A stretch of DNA of 5,099 bases, taken from Dehalococcoidia bacterium (lineage in GTDB: Bacteria > Chloroflexota > Dehalococcoidia > SAR202 > UBA826). The stretch lies in assembly GCA_012965485.1 (NCBI GenBank), contig DTSF01000052.1:1-5099 (forward strand), in the 5' to 3' direction. The position numbers and the translations under genes are program-made. Below are positions 1 through 5,099 of the stretch, in pieces; within the stretch, counting starts at the first letter, position 1; every line of letters begins with the position of its first letter. Below the pieces are notes generated by a model that worked only from the letters and a program-made list of their open reading frames with translations, made no database searches and was not told the DNA's origin.

Positions 1-441
1 GCTGTGGATAGTTCTCTGAATGTAGGGGATTTAGTTTTACCAACATTGTGTGAAAGGGAGGAGGGAACATCTTTTCACTATCTTCCGCCAAATGCAGCTG
101 CCTCACCGAACTATGATATGTTACAAAGTCTTACCAAACATCTTGAGAAATATAATCTTCCATATCGTGCAGGCAAAACAGTAAGTACCGATGCGCCATA
201 TAGACAAACGATTGGAACAGAACTCACCTGGAGAAAAGACGGGATACTGGGGGTCGACATGGAAATGTCTGCTGTCTTTGCCCTCTGCAAATACCTGACA
301 ATTCCATCTGTTGGTTTATTCGTAGTTTCCGACACCCATGACCTCACAGAAAAAACGGATTGGGAATGGAACAAAAAGCTATTTGAAGAAAACTTTGATA
401 AAGCCTTTACCTTGTTGATGCAACTGACAACGCACTTTTAA
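1..441 (+). CDS. Nucleoside phosphorylase (PNP/UDP family), C-terminal part, 5'-truncated
   Basis: Members of the PNP_UDP_1 family cleave a ribonucleoside with phosphate to a free base and ribose 1-phosphate in cytoplasmic salvage. The reading frame is open from the first base (Ala codon at 1-3), so the gene begins upstream; the GTG at 4 is internal and not a start. 146 residues are visible, roughly the C-terminal 55-60% of a typical member. Family signs are EGTSFHYLPP (codons from about 64), STDAPYR (about 184-204), the ribose-binding loop GVDMEMSA (about 250-273) and FVVSD (codons 319-333). The Asp in VVSD matches the position of the catalytic Asp of hexameric purine nucleoside phosphorylases, whereas the EGTS-HYLP style is common in proteins annotated as uridine phosphorylase. 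Purine or pyrimidine specificity is therefore left open. The TAA stop (439-441) overlaps the stop of the facing MFS gene. Family assignment is strong; the substrate is inferred only broadly. Confidence 0.87.
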   Translation, partial: AVDSSLNVGDLVLPTLCEREEGTSFHYLPPNAAASPNYDMLQSLTKHLEKYNLPYRAGKTVSTDAPYRQTIGTELTWRKDGILGVDMEMSAVFALCKYLTIPSVGLFVVSDTHDLTEKTDWEWNKKLFEENFDKAFTLLMQLTTHF

Positions 442-1733
442 GAGCGATTTACGTTGGGTTTAACCTTGGGTTCCAAAGCCAGCATATAGGCTATCCCAGC
501 TATTACAGGCAGAATCAATAATACAAAAATCGCATTATTATATGATCCTGTCCTGTCATATATGAATCCAAATGGCAAAGCACCCATAGCCGAAAAAGCC
601 ACCATAACTGTAGATGCAAATCCCCTGATACTTCCTAGGTAGGCCCTTCCAAAATAGTTAGCCCAAATAACCGTATTAGGGGTACTCATTAAGGACATGC
701 TTACTGAAGCCAAAACTATATAAATTATTGCCTGCCATGGCGCAGATATTATTATGGTCCAAAGCATTGCCACCATGAGAGTAAGCTGACCTGCAGTTAG
801 CAAAAATCTGTTCGGAATTCTATCGGCGAGATAACCGCAACCTAGGCTTCCAAGAAATACTAAGGGCCCAAACAACCCCATTGTGACAGCTGCCAAGCCC
901 GGTGAAATTCCTTTCGCACCGAGAATAGAAACGTGATGGAACATAAGGCCTGTCATTATTAATGGCATAGCAGTGCTTCCAAGCACCAACATCCACAACG
1001 ATTTTGTCTTCAGTGCTTCAAACAAAGTGAAGTTGGTTTCCGGCCCCTCTTTTCCTAATTCATCACTGCCTTCTGTAACTTTATGATCAGTCCCGTCTGG
1101 TTTGAGCCCGACTGCTTCCGGACTCCTTCTAATAAGGGTAAGAGCAGGAATAAAAAGAACAACTAAAACAACAATACCTAAAATAAACCAAGTATTTCGC
1201 CAATCAAAGCGTTCGATTAACAAATGTACTATAAAGGGAAAAACTGCAAGACTCGCGGCTCCTCCAATTGACGATATCGCAGTTGCACGACCTCTTATCC
1301 GTATAAACCAAGTCGAAACCATAGTGGTCGCTACTAATCCAAAGGAACCCTGACCAATAGTTCTCAGCATGGCATAACCAAGAAACAACTTCCATCGAGA
1401 ATCCACTCCACTCATCCAAATAGTAGCCATACACATCATCAAACATAGGACGGACAAAGTTTTTCTGGCACCGTATTTATCTAACATTTTTCCAACACCA
1501 ATCATGAATACTGCTGCTGCCATGGACCCCCCTGTGTATAGGCCAGAAAAGGTGGTGCGTGACCAACCTAGATCATCAATCATCGGATCAATAAAAATTG
1601 ATGAAACATATGTCTGGCCTGGTGCCGAAGCAAAGTGAGCCAAGGCTGCTACAAATAAAATAACCCATCCATAAAAAAAGGGGAAAGAATTGATAAATTT
1701 ATTAGTACTAGGGTTAGAATTTGGTGGAGGCAT
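438..1733 (-). CDS. MFS permease, monocarboxylate/OFA-like (12 TM segments)
   Basis: This is a 431-residue inner-membrane secondary transporter of the major facilitator superfamily. After a polar Pro/Asn-rich N-terminus, the first membrane segment starts near FYGWVILFV (residues 20-28). MFS motif A lies in the loop between helices 2 and 3 as GKMLDKYGARK (81-91), with a second-half counterpart GYLADRIPNR (300-309). The TM4 arginine motif reads RTIGQGSFG (124-132). A hydrophilic central loop (about 202-240) separates two six-helix halves. The FYGW opening and the STWF-x3-RGRA segment (140-150) resemble oxalate/formate-antiporter and monocarboxylate-transporter relatives, suggesting a carboxylate substrate, but this is inference. 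The start is the only ATG that fits: an in-frame TGA (1734-1736) lies directly before it. No good Shine-Dalgarno sequence is seen upstream. The gene diverges from the enolase-superfamily gene, which may act on what this protein imports. Confidence 0.93.
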   Translation of the reverse strand: MPPPNSNPSTNKFINSFPFFYGWVILFVAALAHFASAPGQTYVSSIFIDPMIDDLGWSRTTFSGLYTGGSMAAAVFMIGVGKMLDKYGARKTLSVLCLMMCMATIWMSGVDSRWKLFLGYAMLRTIGQGSFGLVATTMVSTWFIRIRGRATAISSIGGAASLAVFPFIVHLLIERFDWRNTWFILGIVVLVVLFIPALTLIRRSPEAVGLKPDGTDHKVTEGSDELGKEGPETNFTLFEALKTKSLWMLVLGSTAMPLIMTGLMFHHVSILGAKGISPGLAAVTMGLFGPLVFLGSLGCGYLADRIPNRFLLTAGQLTLMVAMLWTIIISAPWQAIIYIVLASVSMSLMSTPNTVIWANYFGRAYLGSIRGFASTVMVAFSAMGALPFGFIYDRTGSYNNAIFVLLILPVIAGIAYMLALEPKVKPNVNRS

Positions 1734-1784
1734 TCATTATCACATTAAATATTACTGAATCATGATATACCTTTAACGATTAAG

Positions 1785-1802
1785 CTATGATGGTGACCAT
1801 AG
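1785..1802. promoter_or_regulatory. Candidate GntR-type operator (inverted repeat)
   Basis: The core ATGGT-G-ACCAT (1790-1800) is a perfect inverted repeat around one central base, and the outer arms CTATG (1785-1789) and CATAG (1798-1802) form a second, overlapping inverted repeat. The core fits the GntR-family pattern of GT and AC half-sites. It also resembles the TGGT-N-ACCA class bound by FadR/UxuR-like regulators, which often control sugar-acid genes. It lies 36 bp before the enolase-superfamily ATG and overlaps the possible + strand promoter elements. No regulator gene is in the window, so binding is inference. Confidence 0.4.
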
Positions 1803-1825
1803 GGAAGAACCTATTTAAGGCAAAC

Positions 1826-1832
1826 AGAAGGA
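1826..1832 (+). promoter_or_regulatory. Shine-Dalgarno site that sets the enolase-superfamily start
   Basis: AGAAGGA is a strong purine-rich ribosome-binding site that ends 6 nt before the ATG at 1839. An in-frame TTG at 1833 would add two residues, but it would directly abut this site with no spacer. The ATG is therefore the better start. Confidence 0.75.
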
Positions 1833-1838
1833 TTGGAA

Positions 1839-3035
1839 ATGAAAATTACCGATGTGAAAAGCTATCTAATTAAAATGGACTGGGACGACCGCCCAGGAAA
1901 AGATAAACCCAGATCCTCTATCGAACGTGAATTTATATTCGTTCAGATTGATACAGATGAAGGAATTACCGGTTGGGGTGAAATCACTAATTATCCAGGC
2001 AGTGTCGGTAATCGAGCAATTCAAAAATATGTCATGGAATTGAAGGATTTTCTAATTGGTTGGGATCCAACAAAAATTGAAGAAATTTGGACTCGCACTT
2101 TTAGACTTTTCACCTACACCGGTACTAGAGGAGCAACGACGGCAGCAATTAGTGGAATTGATATTGCCTTGTGGGACATCTTTGGTAAATCCGTCAATCT
2201 GCCTATTTACCAGCTTTTAGGAGGGTCAGTTAGAAATGAAATACCTCTCTACACTCACCCGCCAGAACCTGGCGAAGACATTGCCCTGGCAATCGAAAAT
2301 GCTAAGGAGATTGTTGAATCAGGACATACTGCCTTCAAAATGGATCCAATGATGCACTCTTCATGGGATGGCAATAATGGTGGAAACATCGGGTATCTGG
2401 ATGGGGAAATTAGTCCACAAGGTGCCTATAGGGCCGAACAAATTACGGCAGAAATTCGAGACGCAGTTGGACCAGGTATTGAGATACTTATTGACGCTCA
2501 TGGAAAATTTAATGTCCCTACCGCGATAGACCTAGCCAATCGCCTTTCAGCTTACGATATACATTGGTTTGAAGAACCCGTTCCAGTGGAAAGTTACCAC
2601 GCCTTGCAACAAGTAAGAGATAGCACCAACGTAAGAATCAGCGTAGGAGAAAGACTTCACACTAGATTTGAGTTCATACCAGTGTTTGAAAAAAATTTAG
2701 CAGATTATGTAATGCCGGATGTTACTTGGACCGGAGGAATATCAGAATTAAAGAAAATCTCTACCATGGCTGAGGCATACTACATACCAGTATCACCACA
2801 TGACGCCAGTGGCCCCATTAACATAATGGCCGGTGCACAGGTTTCTATGACCATCCCCAATTTCTATAAATTAGAGACCATAAGATACGATCTAAGCGGG
2901 TATGACTGCCTATTAGACAAGCCATTGGATATCCGCGATGGAAACTTATACGTTCCCAATGAGCCAGGATTGGGTCTCAATTTGAACGAAGAGTTTCTGA
3001 TAAAACATACAATCCCTGGATACGGACCCTCTTAA
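1839..3035 (+). CDS. Mandelate racemase/muconate lactonizing enzyme family protein, galactonate dehydratase-like
   Basis: This 398-residue enolase-superfamily enzyme abstracts a proton next to a carboxylate using an essential Mg2+; the likely reaction is dehydration of an acid sugar. The N-terminal capping domain (about 1-125) includes DEGITGWGE (40-48) and SGIDIALWDIFGK (105-117). The barrel carries K167 in AFKMDP, probable metal ligands D219 (IDAHG), E245 (FEEP) and E271 (GER), and a D294/H321 pair (VMPD and SPHD) matching the Asp-His dyad of the mandelate racemase subgroup. E346 in PNFYKLE fits the usual late acidic residue. K167 is in a K-x-D context, not the K-x-K of mandelate racemase, and the DAHG motif resembles the D-x-H of galactonate dehydratase, so a dehydratase is favoured. 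The loop at 171-195 is long and Gly/Asn-rich and probably helps set specificity. The C-terminus keeps the usual VPNEPGLGL. The gene diverges from the MFS permease gene. Family certain; exact substrate unknown. Confidence 0.95.
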   Translation: MKITDVKSYLIKMDWDDRPGKDKPRSSIEREFIFVQIDTDEGITGWGEITNYPGSVGNRAIQKYVMELKDFLIGWDPTKIEEIWTRTFRLFTYTGTRGATTAAISGIDIALWDIFGKSVNLPIYQLLGGSVRNEIPLYTHPPEPGEDIALAIENAKEIVESGHTAFKMDPMMHSSWDGNNGGNIGYLDGEISPQGAYRAEQITAEIRDAVGPGIEILIDAHGKFNVPTAIDLANRLSAYDIHWFEEPVPVESYHALQQVRDSTNVRISVGERLHTRFEFIPVFEKNLADYVMPDVTWTGGISELKKISTMAEAYYIPVSPHDASGPINIMAGAQVSMTIPNFYKLETIRYDLSGYDCLLDKPLDIRDGNLYVPNEPGLGLNLNEEFLIKHTIPGYGPS

Positions 3036-3061
3036 AACTAGTTCGCTCCAGCTAGGCCTAG
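3036..3061. repeat. Two short palindromes at the enzyme/surE tail-to-tail junction
   Basis: AACTAGTT (3036-3043) is a perfect 8-bp palindrome that contains the surE stop codon, and CTAGGCCTAG (3052-3061) is a perfect 10-bp palindrome in the last codons of surE. Neither has a U-tract, so they do not form a recognisable intrinsic terminator. They may be chance. Confidence 0.3.
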
Positions 3062-3832
3062 ACGCCGAAGTGAACTTTTCAGCACTGAATTGCCTAATTC
3101 CGTCTTATTATCAGTGGTTAGGTAGGGGTTAACCACGGTGACAGAAGCCCTATCATGGTGTACGGACCAAACATCGGTTCCCTTTTGGTGTGTAACTTCC
3201 ATCGGTTTGTTATGACGTAGCCAGTGGAATGTTCTTCTACCACTCTCCACGGTTTCCACGTTTTCTAGATACGCCTTTGGCCCCAATTCGGTTAGGTCAA
3301 CACCTCCAATATCTTTGAAATCACAAGCTGGAAGATTCACATTTAACAGCACTGGTGACCCAAAGTTTTGGCTGTGTATTACTTTAGCTATTTCTGCTCC
3401 AACCAAGGCAGCTGGAGAATATATGACATCCTGCTTATAAAAGACAGATAAGGCAATGGAATTTATTCCCCGGAAGAATCCGTGTAAAGCTGCCCCAAAG
3501 GTACCAGAATTAAAAACATCTAGTCCCATATTTGCACCTTGGTTTATTCCTGAAACAATCAAGTCAATAGGATCATTGCACAAAGATTCACACGCCATGA
3601 TCACACAGTCCCCAGGGGTACCATCCACTGTATATACGGGACATTTCATATTTTTAGGGGTATCAATTTTCTCAACTGTTAAAGGGCGTAACAAAGTCAT
3701 AGAAGCCCCTTTGCCACTCTGATCTCTGTCCGGAACAACCACAGTAAGATCTGCTATTTCCTCCAAAGATTTCGCTATAGCCCAAAGTCCAAGAGAATGT
3801 ATTCCATCATCGTTTGTTAGCAACACGCGCAT
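3038..3832 (-). CDS. surE: 5'/3'-nucleotidase SurE
   Basis: SurE is a metal-dependent cytoplasmic phosphatase that dephosphorylates nucleoside monophosphates, and in some species short polyphosphate, and is linked to stationary-phase survival. The 264 residues match the usual family length. The metal site is complete: D8 and D9 in LLTNDDG, S39 in PDRDQSG and N97 in VSGINQGAN. The family motifs DGTPGDCV (70-77) and NSGTFGAALHG (108-118) follow. The NDDGIHSLGL segment differs slightly from the more usual NDDG-x-x-APG. The start codon follows a modest AGG with a 5-nt spacer, and the product begins exactly where the family begins (MRVLLTNDDG). The gene stands alone: its usual partners in proteobacteria (pcm, nlpD, rpoS) are absent. 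It faces the enolase-superfamily gene with a 2-bp gap, and its probable promoter is the TATAAT at 3884-3879. Confidence 0.97.
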   Translation of the reverse strand: MRVLLTNDDGIHSLGLWAIAKSLEEIADLTVVVPDRDQSGKGASMTLLRPLTVEKIDTPKNMKCPVYTVDGTPGDCVIMACESLCNDPIDLIVSGINQGANMGLDVFNSGTFGAALHGFFRGINSIALSVFYKQDVIYSPAALVGAEIAKVIHSQNFGSPVLLNVNLPACDFKDIGGVDLTELGPKAYLENVETVESGRRTFHWLRHNKPMEVTHQKGTDVWSVHHDRASVTVVNPYLTTDNKTELGNSVLKSSLRRLGLAGAN

Positions 3833-3878
3833 GAGAACCTAACCTTTTAAATTACCCCTATATCGAACAACAGCAACC

Positions 3879-3884
3879 ATTATA
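3879..3884 (-). promoter_or_regulatory. Probable surE -10 promoter element
   Basis: Read on the - strand, the hexamer is a perfect TATAAT. A start about 7 nt downstream would give a leader of roughly 40 nt before the surE ATG. The expected -35 position (about 3901-3908) is only T-rich and does not resemble TTGACA, so promoter strength is uncertain. Confidence 0.5.
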
Positions 3885-3901
3885 AGGCCAGGCCCTGATA
3901 A
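3880..3901. repeat. Interrupted palindrome overlapping the surE -10
   Basis: The left half TTATAAGGCC (3880-3889) and the right half GGCCCTGATAA (3891-3901) are near inverted copies around one A, with a one-base length difference and a small mismatch. The repeat covers the TATAAT and the promoter spacer, which is a typical operator position. No binding protein can be named. Confidence 0.3.
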
Positions 3902-3977
3902 AAAAATTATCTCTATTTTAAAATTACGTTATCCATGAGTCGGGCAGGTCTGACATTCACAGCCACACAAATTATTG

Positions 3978-4001
3978 ATTCTGATGTTACAGAATATTCT
4001 G
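3978..4001. repeat. Three alternating complementary hexamers after the peptidase stop
   Basis: On the + strand, ATTCTG (3978-3983), CAGAAT (3990-3995) and ATTCTG (3996-4001) occur in 24 bp. The last two form a perfect 12-bp palindrome, CAGAATATTCTG, and the first two form a 6-bp stem with a 6-nt loop. The set begins 3 bp beyond the stop codon of the peptidase gene on the - strand. Confidence 0.5.
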
Positions 4002-4004
4002 CAA

Positions 4005-4973
4005 TTACAAATCTTTAACCGAGGGAATTCCACCCATAGTTTCAGCGAAATTGATGGCGTTCAGTATCGCTAATGACACGGTTTGGATAGCTCCTGCGAT
4101 AATGCGATTCATATCACCATAGCCGTCGATACCACCTTTCTCTCCGGTGGATATAGAGAACATAGTGTCCCCATCACCAATTAGATGAGATGGTCGGATA
4201 GCCAAGGCCAAACCATCATGCGAACTGGCAGCCATCCGTGAAGCCTGAGCTTTGGTCAGCTTTGCGTTAGTTGCTACAACCCCGATGGTGGTATTTCCAT
4301 TAATATCTGGCAATTTGAAAGAATTGCCATATATTAAGTCGTCGGTTGAACTAGACATAGCTTTGTTAATTCTAGGCCCTGCTATTAATTCTCCATTTTC
4401 TGGGTCATGTACACTCCCTATAGCATTTACAACAGCCAATGCGCCCACTAATAGACCTTCGCCTAAATCAATACTCGCTGAGCCTAGCCCACCTTTCACG
4501 GATTTTTGTGGTCCCTGGGTCTTCCCAACAGTTGCACCCGTCCCAGCTCCGACACACCCCTGTTCGACAGGGTCTGAGGAAGCAAATTTACAAGCATGAT
4601 ATCCGCTTTCTGAATCCGGGCGCACTTTACTTTCACCTATTCCTAAATCGAATAAAATTGCTGACGGGACTATAGGTACTACACTACCACCTACTTTGAC
4701 TCCAATTCCCTTTCCTTCCAAGTAGCGCATTGCGCCATCAGCTGCTGCTAAACCGTAAGCACTACCTCCTGAAAGCATAATTGCATGAATCTCATCTACA
4801 CGATTGGACGGGCTTAGCACATCAGTCTCTCTAGTACCAGGTGAAGCCCCTCGAACTGATACCCCACCCAAAGAGCCTGTCGGGCACAATACAGCTGTAC
4901 ACCCCGTTATGGCCTCGAGGTTAGTCCAATGCCCCACCGTGATACCTGAAATGTCTGTAATACTATTGTTCAT
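4005..4973 (-). CDS. P1 family peptidase (DmpA/BapA-like, peptidase family S58)
   Basis: Family S58 proteins are self-processing N-terminal nucleophile aminopeptidases that act on L-aminoacyl, D-aminoacyl or beta-aminoacyl peptides and amides. The 322 residues are within the normal length. The N-terminus, ITDISGITVGHW (5-16), fits the family opening and supports this start. Further family blocks are VRGASPGTRETDVL (40-53), LSGGSAYGLAAADG (67-80), GCVGAGTGATVGK (139-151) and GLGSASIDLG (162-171). The expected autocleavage point is N227-T228 in NGNTTIGVVATNA, making T228 the likely nucleophile, followed by LTKAQASRMA (239-248) and HDGLALAIRP (252-261). Thr replaces the Ser of characterised DmpA and BapA; Thr is common in the wider family. 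No signal peptide is seen, so a cytoplasmic site is likely. A weak GGTAAG ribosome site lies 5 nt before the ATG. Substrate cannot be read from sequence. Confidence 0.95.
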   Translation of the reverse strand: MNNSITDISGITVGHWTNLEAITGCTAVLCPTGSLGGVSVRGASPGTRETDVLSPSNRVDEIHAIMLSGGSAYGLAAADGAMRYLEGKGIGVKVGGSVVPIVPSAILFDLGIGESKVRPDSESGYHACKFASSDPVEQGCVGAGTGATVGKTQGPQKSVKGGLGSASIDLGEGLLVGALAVVNAIGSVHDPENGELIAGPRINKAMSSSTDDLIYGNSFKLPDINGNTTIGVVATNAKLTKAQASRMAASSHDGLALAIRPSHLIGDGDTMFSISTGEKGGIDGYGDMNRIIAGAIQTVSLAILNAINFAETMGGIPSVKDL

Positions 4974-4985
4974 ATTTTCTTACCG

Positions 4986-5023
4986 AAAAATAAGGCCCGC
5001 TATTTCCAAAGAAAGCAGACCTT
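4986..5023 (-). terminator. Terminator-like hairpin with U-tract upstream of the P1 peptidase gene
   Basis: On the - strand, AAGGTCTGCT (5023 to 5014) pairs with AGCGGGCCTT (5001 to 4992) in a 10-bp stem with two G-U pairs. An inner TTC/GAA pairing can extend it within the 12-nt loop. It is followed at once by ATTTTT (4991 to 4986). The G-U pairs become C-A mismatches in + strand RNA and the opposite flank lacks a clean U-run, so the direction is -. It lies just after the stop of the upstream partial gene and would end that transcript, or act as an attenuator for the peptidase gene. Confidence 0.55.
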
Positions 5024-5030
5024 TAATAAA

Positions 5031-5099
5031 TTATTTTCCATCACCATAAAAATACAGCGTCCATGTCTTGGAGTTATCCTTCTTCAGGAACTCCACGCG
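5031..5099 (-). CDS. C-terminal end of an unidentified protein (partial)
   Basis: From the window edge, one - strand frame stays open for 22 codons to a TAA at 5033-5031, ending in WTLYFYGDGK. The other two - strand frames close within the first 24 bases. The composition is protein-like, and the terminator-like hairpin lies just past the stop, which supports a real gene end. It lies 57 bp before the P1 peptidase start on the same strand. I do not recognise the family from so short a tail. Confidence 0.5.
   Translation of the reverse strand, partial: RVEFLKKDNSKTWTLYFYGDGK

Larger units (their letters stand above)
1734..1838. promoter_or_regulatory. Divergent control region between MFS permease and enolase-superfamily genes
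   Basis: These 105 bp separate the two divergent start codons and must carry both promoters. On the + strand the best -10-like hexamers are TATGAT (1786-1791) and TATTTA (1812-1817), neither with a convincing -35. On the - strand TATCAT (1767 to 1762) is the best -10-like match, which would leave a leader of roughly 20 nt for the permease. An 18-bp inverted repeat lies at 1785-1802 (separate entry) and a short palindrome ATCATGAT at 1759-1766. That the region is regulatory follows from the geometry; the individual hexamers are tentative. Confidence 0.6.
3833..4004. other. AT-rich spacer between surE and the P1 peptidase gene
   Basis: This 172-bp spacer has no coding signal that I can support. 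On the - strand it holds the likely surE promoter, with TATAAT from 3884 to 3879. It also has several inverted repeats: an interrupted palindrome at 3880-3901, GATAA-A5-TTATC at 3897-3911, ATTTTAAAAT at 3915-3924 and a hexamer trio at 3978-4001. A possible + strand RNA hairpin with two G-U pairs lies at 3939-3954. No clear terminator for the peptidase transcript is seen. Confidence 0.55.

Noticed and set aside
397..411. Possible - strand hairpin (GGTAAA/TTTATC) as a permease terminator
   Set aside because: The stem is short, mostly A-T with one G-U pair, lies inside the phosphorylase coding region and lacks a direct U-tract.
1102..1353. An 83-codon + strand frame and an 80-codon - strand frame (1204-1446) inside the permease gene
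   Set aside because: Both overlap the conserved MFS coding sequence in other frames and show no family motifs.
1833..1838. TTG at 1833 as start of the enolase-superfamily gene
   Set aside because: It would leave no spacer after the AGAAGGA ribosome site, whereas the ATG at 1839 has a 6-nt spacer and gives the usual MKITD-type N-terminus.
3456..3722. An 88-codon + strand frame inside surE
   Set aside because: It is antisense to the conserved SurE metal-site region and has no independent support.
3990..4001. CAGAATATTCTG as a LexA or heat-shock operator
   Set aside because: It does not match the known bacterial LexA consensus forms, and the resemblance to a eukaryotic heat-shock element has no meaning here; it is kept only as a repeat.
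4252..4599. A 115-codon open frame on the + strand
   Set aside because: It is antisense to the well-supported P1 peptidase gene, has Pro/Ser/Thr-rich low-information sequence and no ribosome site; it is a shadow frame.
1..5099. CRISPR array, insertion sequence, tRNA or rRNA
   Set aside because: No regularly spaced direct repeats, transposase motifs, terminal repeats, cloverleaf folds or rRNA segments were found on reading both strands.

Overview
The window is about 5.1 kb of compact bacterial DNA with moderate-to-low G+C. It holds four complete protein genes and two genes cut by the window edges. The gene content is small-molecule catabolism and salvage: a nucleoside phosphorylase, an MFS permease, an enolase-superfamily acid-sugar dehydratase, the nucleotidase SurE and a P1/DmpA-type aminopeptidase. 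The style of the MFS and enolase-superfamily proteins recalls uncultured marine Chloroflexota (SAR202-like), a group known for many enolase-superfamily paralogues. There is no rRNA or other phylogenetic marker here, so this assignment is a weak inference.

Layout. Positions 1-441 (+) are the C-terminal part of a uridine/purine nucleoside phosphorylase. Positions 438-1733 (-) are an MFS permease whose stop codon overlaps the phosphorylase stop in a shared TTAA. Positions 1734-1838 are a 105-bp divergent control region with a GntR-like palindrome. Positions 1839-3035 (+) are a mandelate racemase/galactonate dehydratase-like enzyme. Positions 3038-3832 (-) are surE, tail-to-tail with the enzyme and only 2 bp away. 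Positions 3833-4004 are an AT-rich spacer with the likely surE promoter (a perfect TATAAT) and several inverted repeats. Positions 4005-4973 (-) are a P1 family (S58) peptidase. Positions 4974-5030 hold a terminator-like hairpin just before the peptidase start. Positions 5031-5099 (-) are the last 22 codons of an unidentified upstream gene.

How the genes may work together. The MFS permease and the enolase-superfamily enzyme diverge from one short region containing a TGGT-N-ACCA palindrome, so the simplest reading is a co-regulated uptake and dehydration pair for a sugar acid or similar carboxylate. SurE and the nucleoside phosphorylase could act in sequence (nucleotide to nucleoside to base), but they are not adjacent and lie on opposite strands, so this link is weak. 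The peptidase has no evident partner in view.

No mobile element, CRISPR array, tRNA or rRNA was seen. The protein-coding content is ordinary. The points most worth checking are in the non-coding DNA: the divergent operator, a hairpin with a U-tract placed 12 nt before the peptidase gene, and a trio of complementary hexamers after the peptidase stop that could form two exclusive hairpins.
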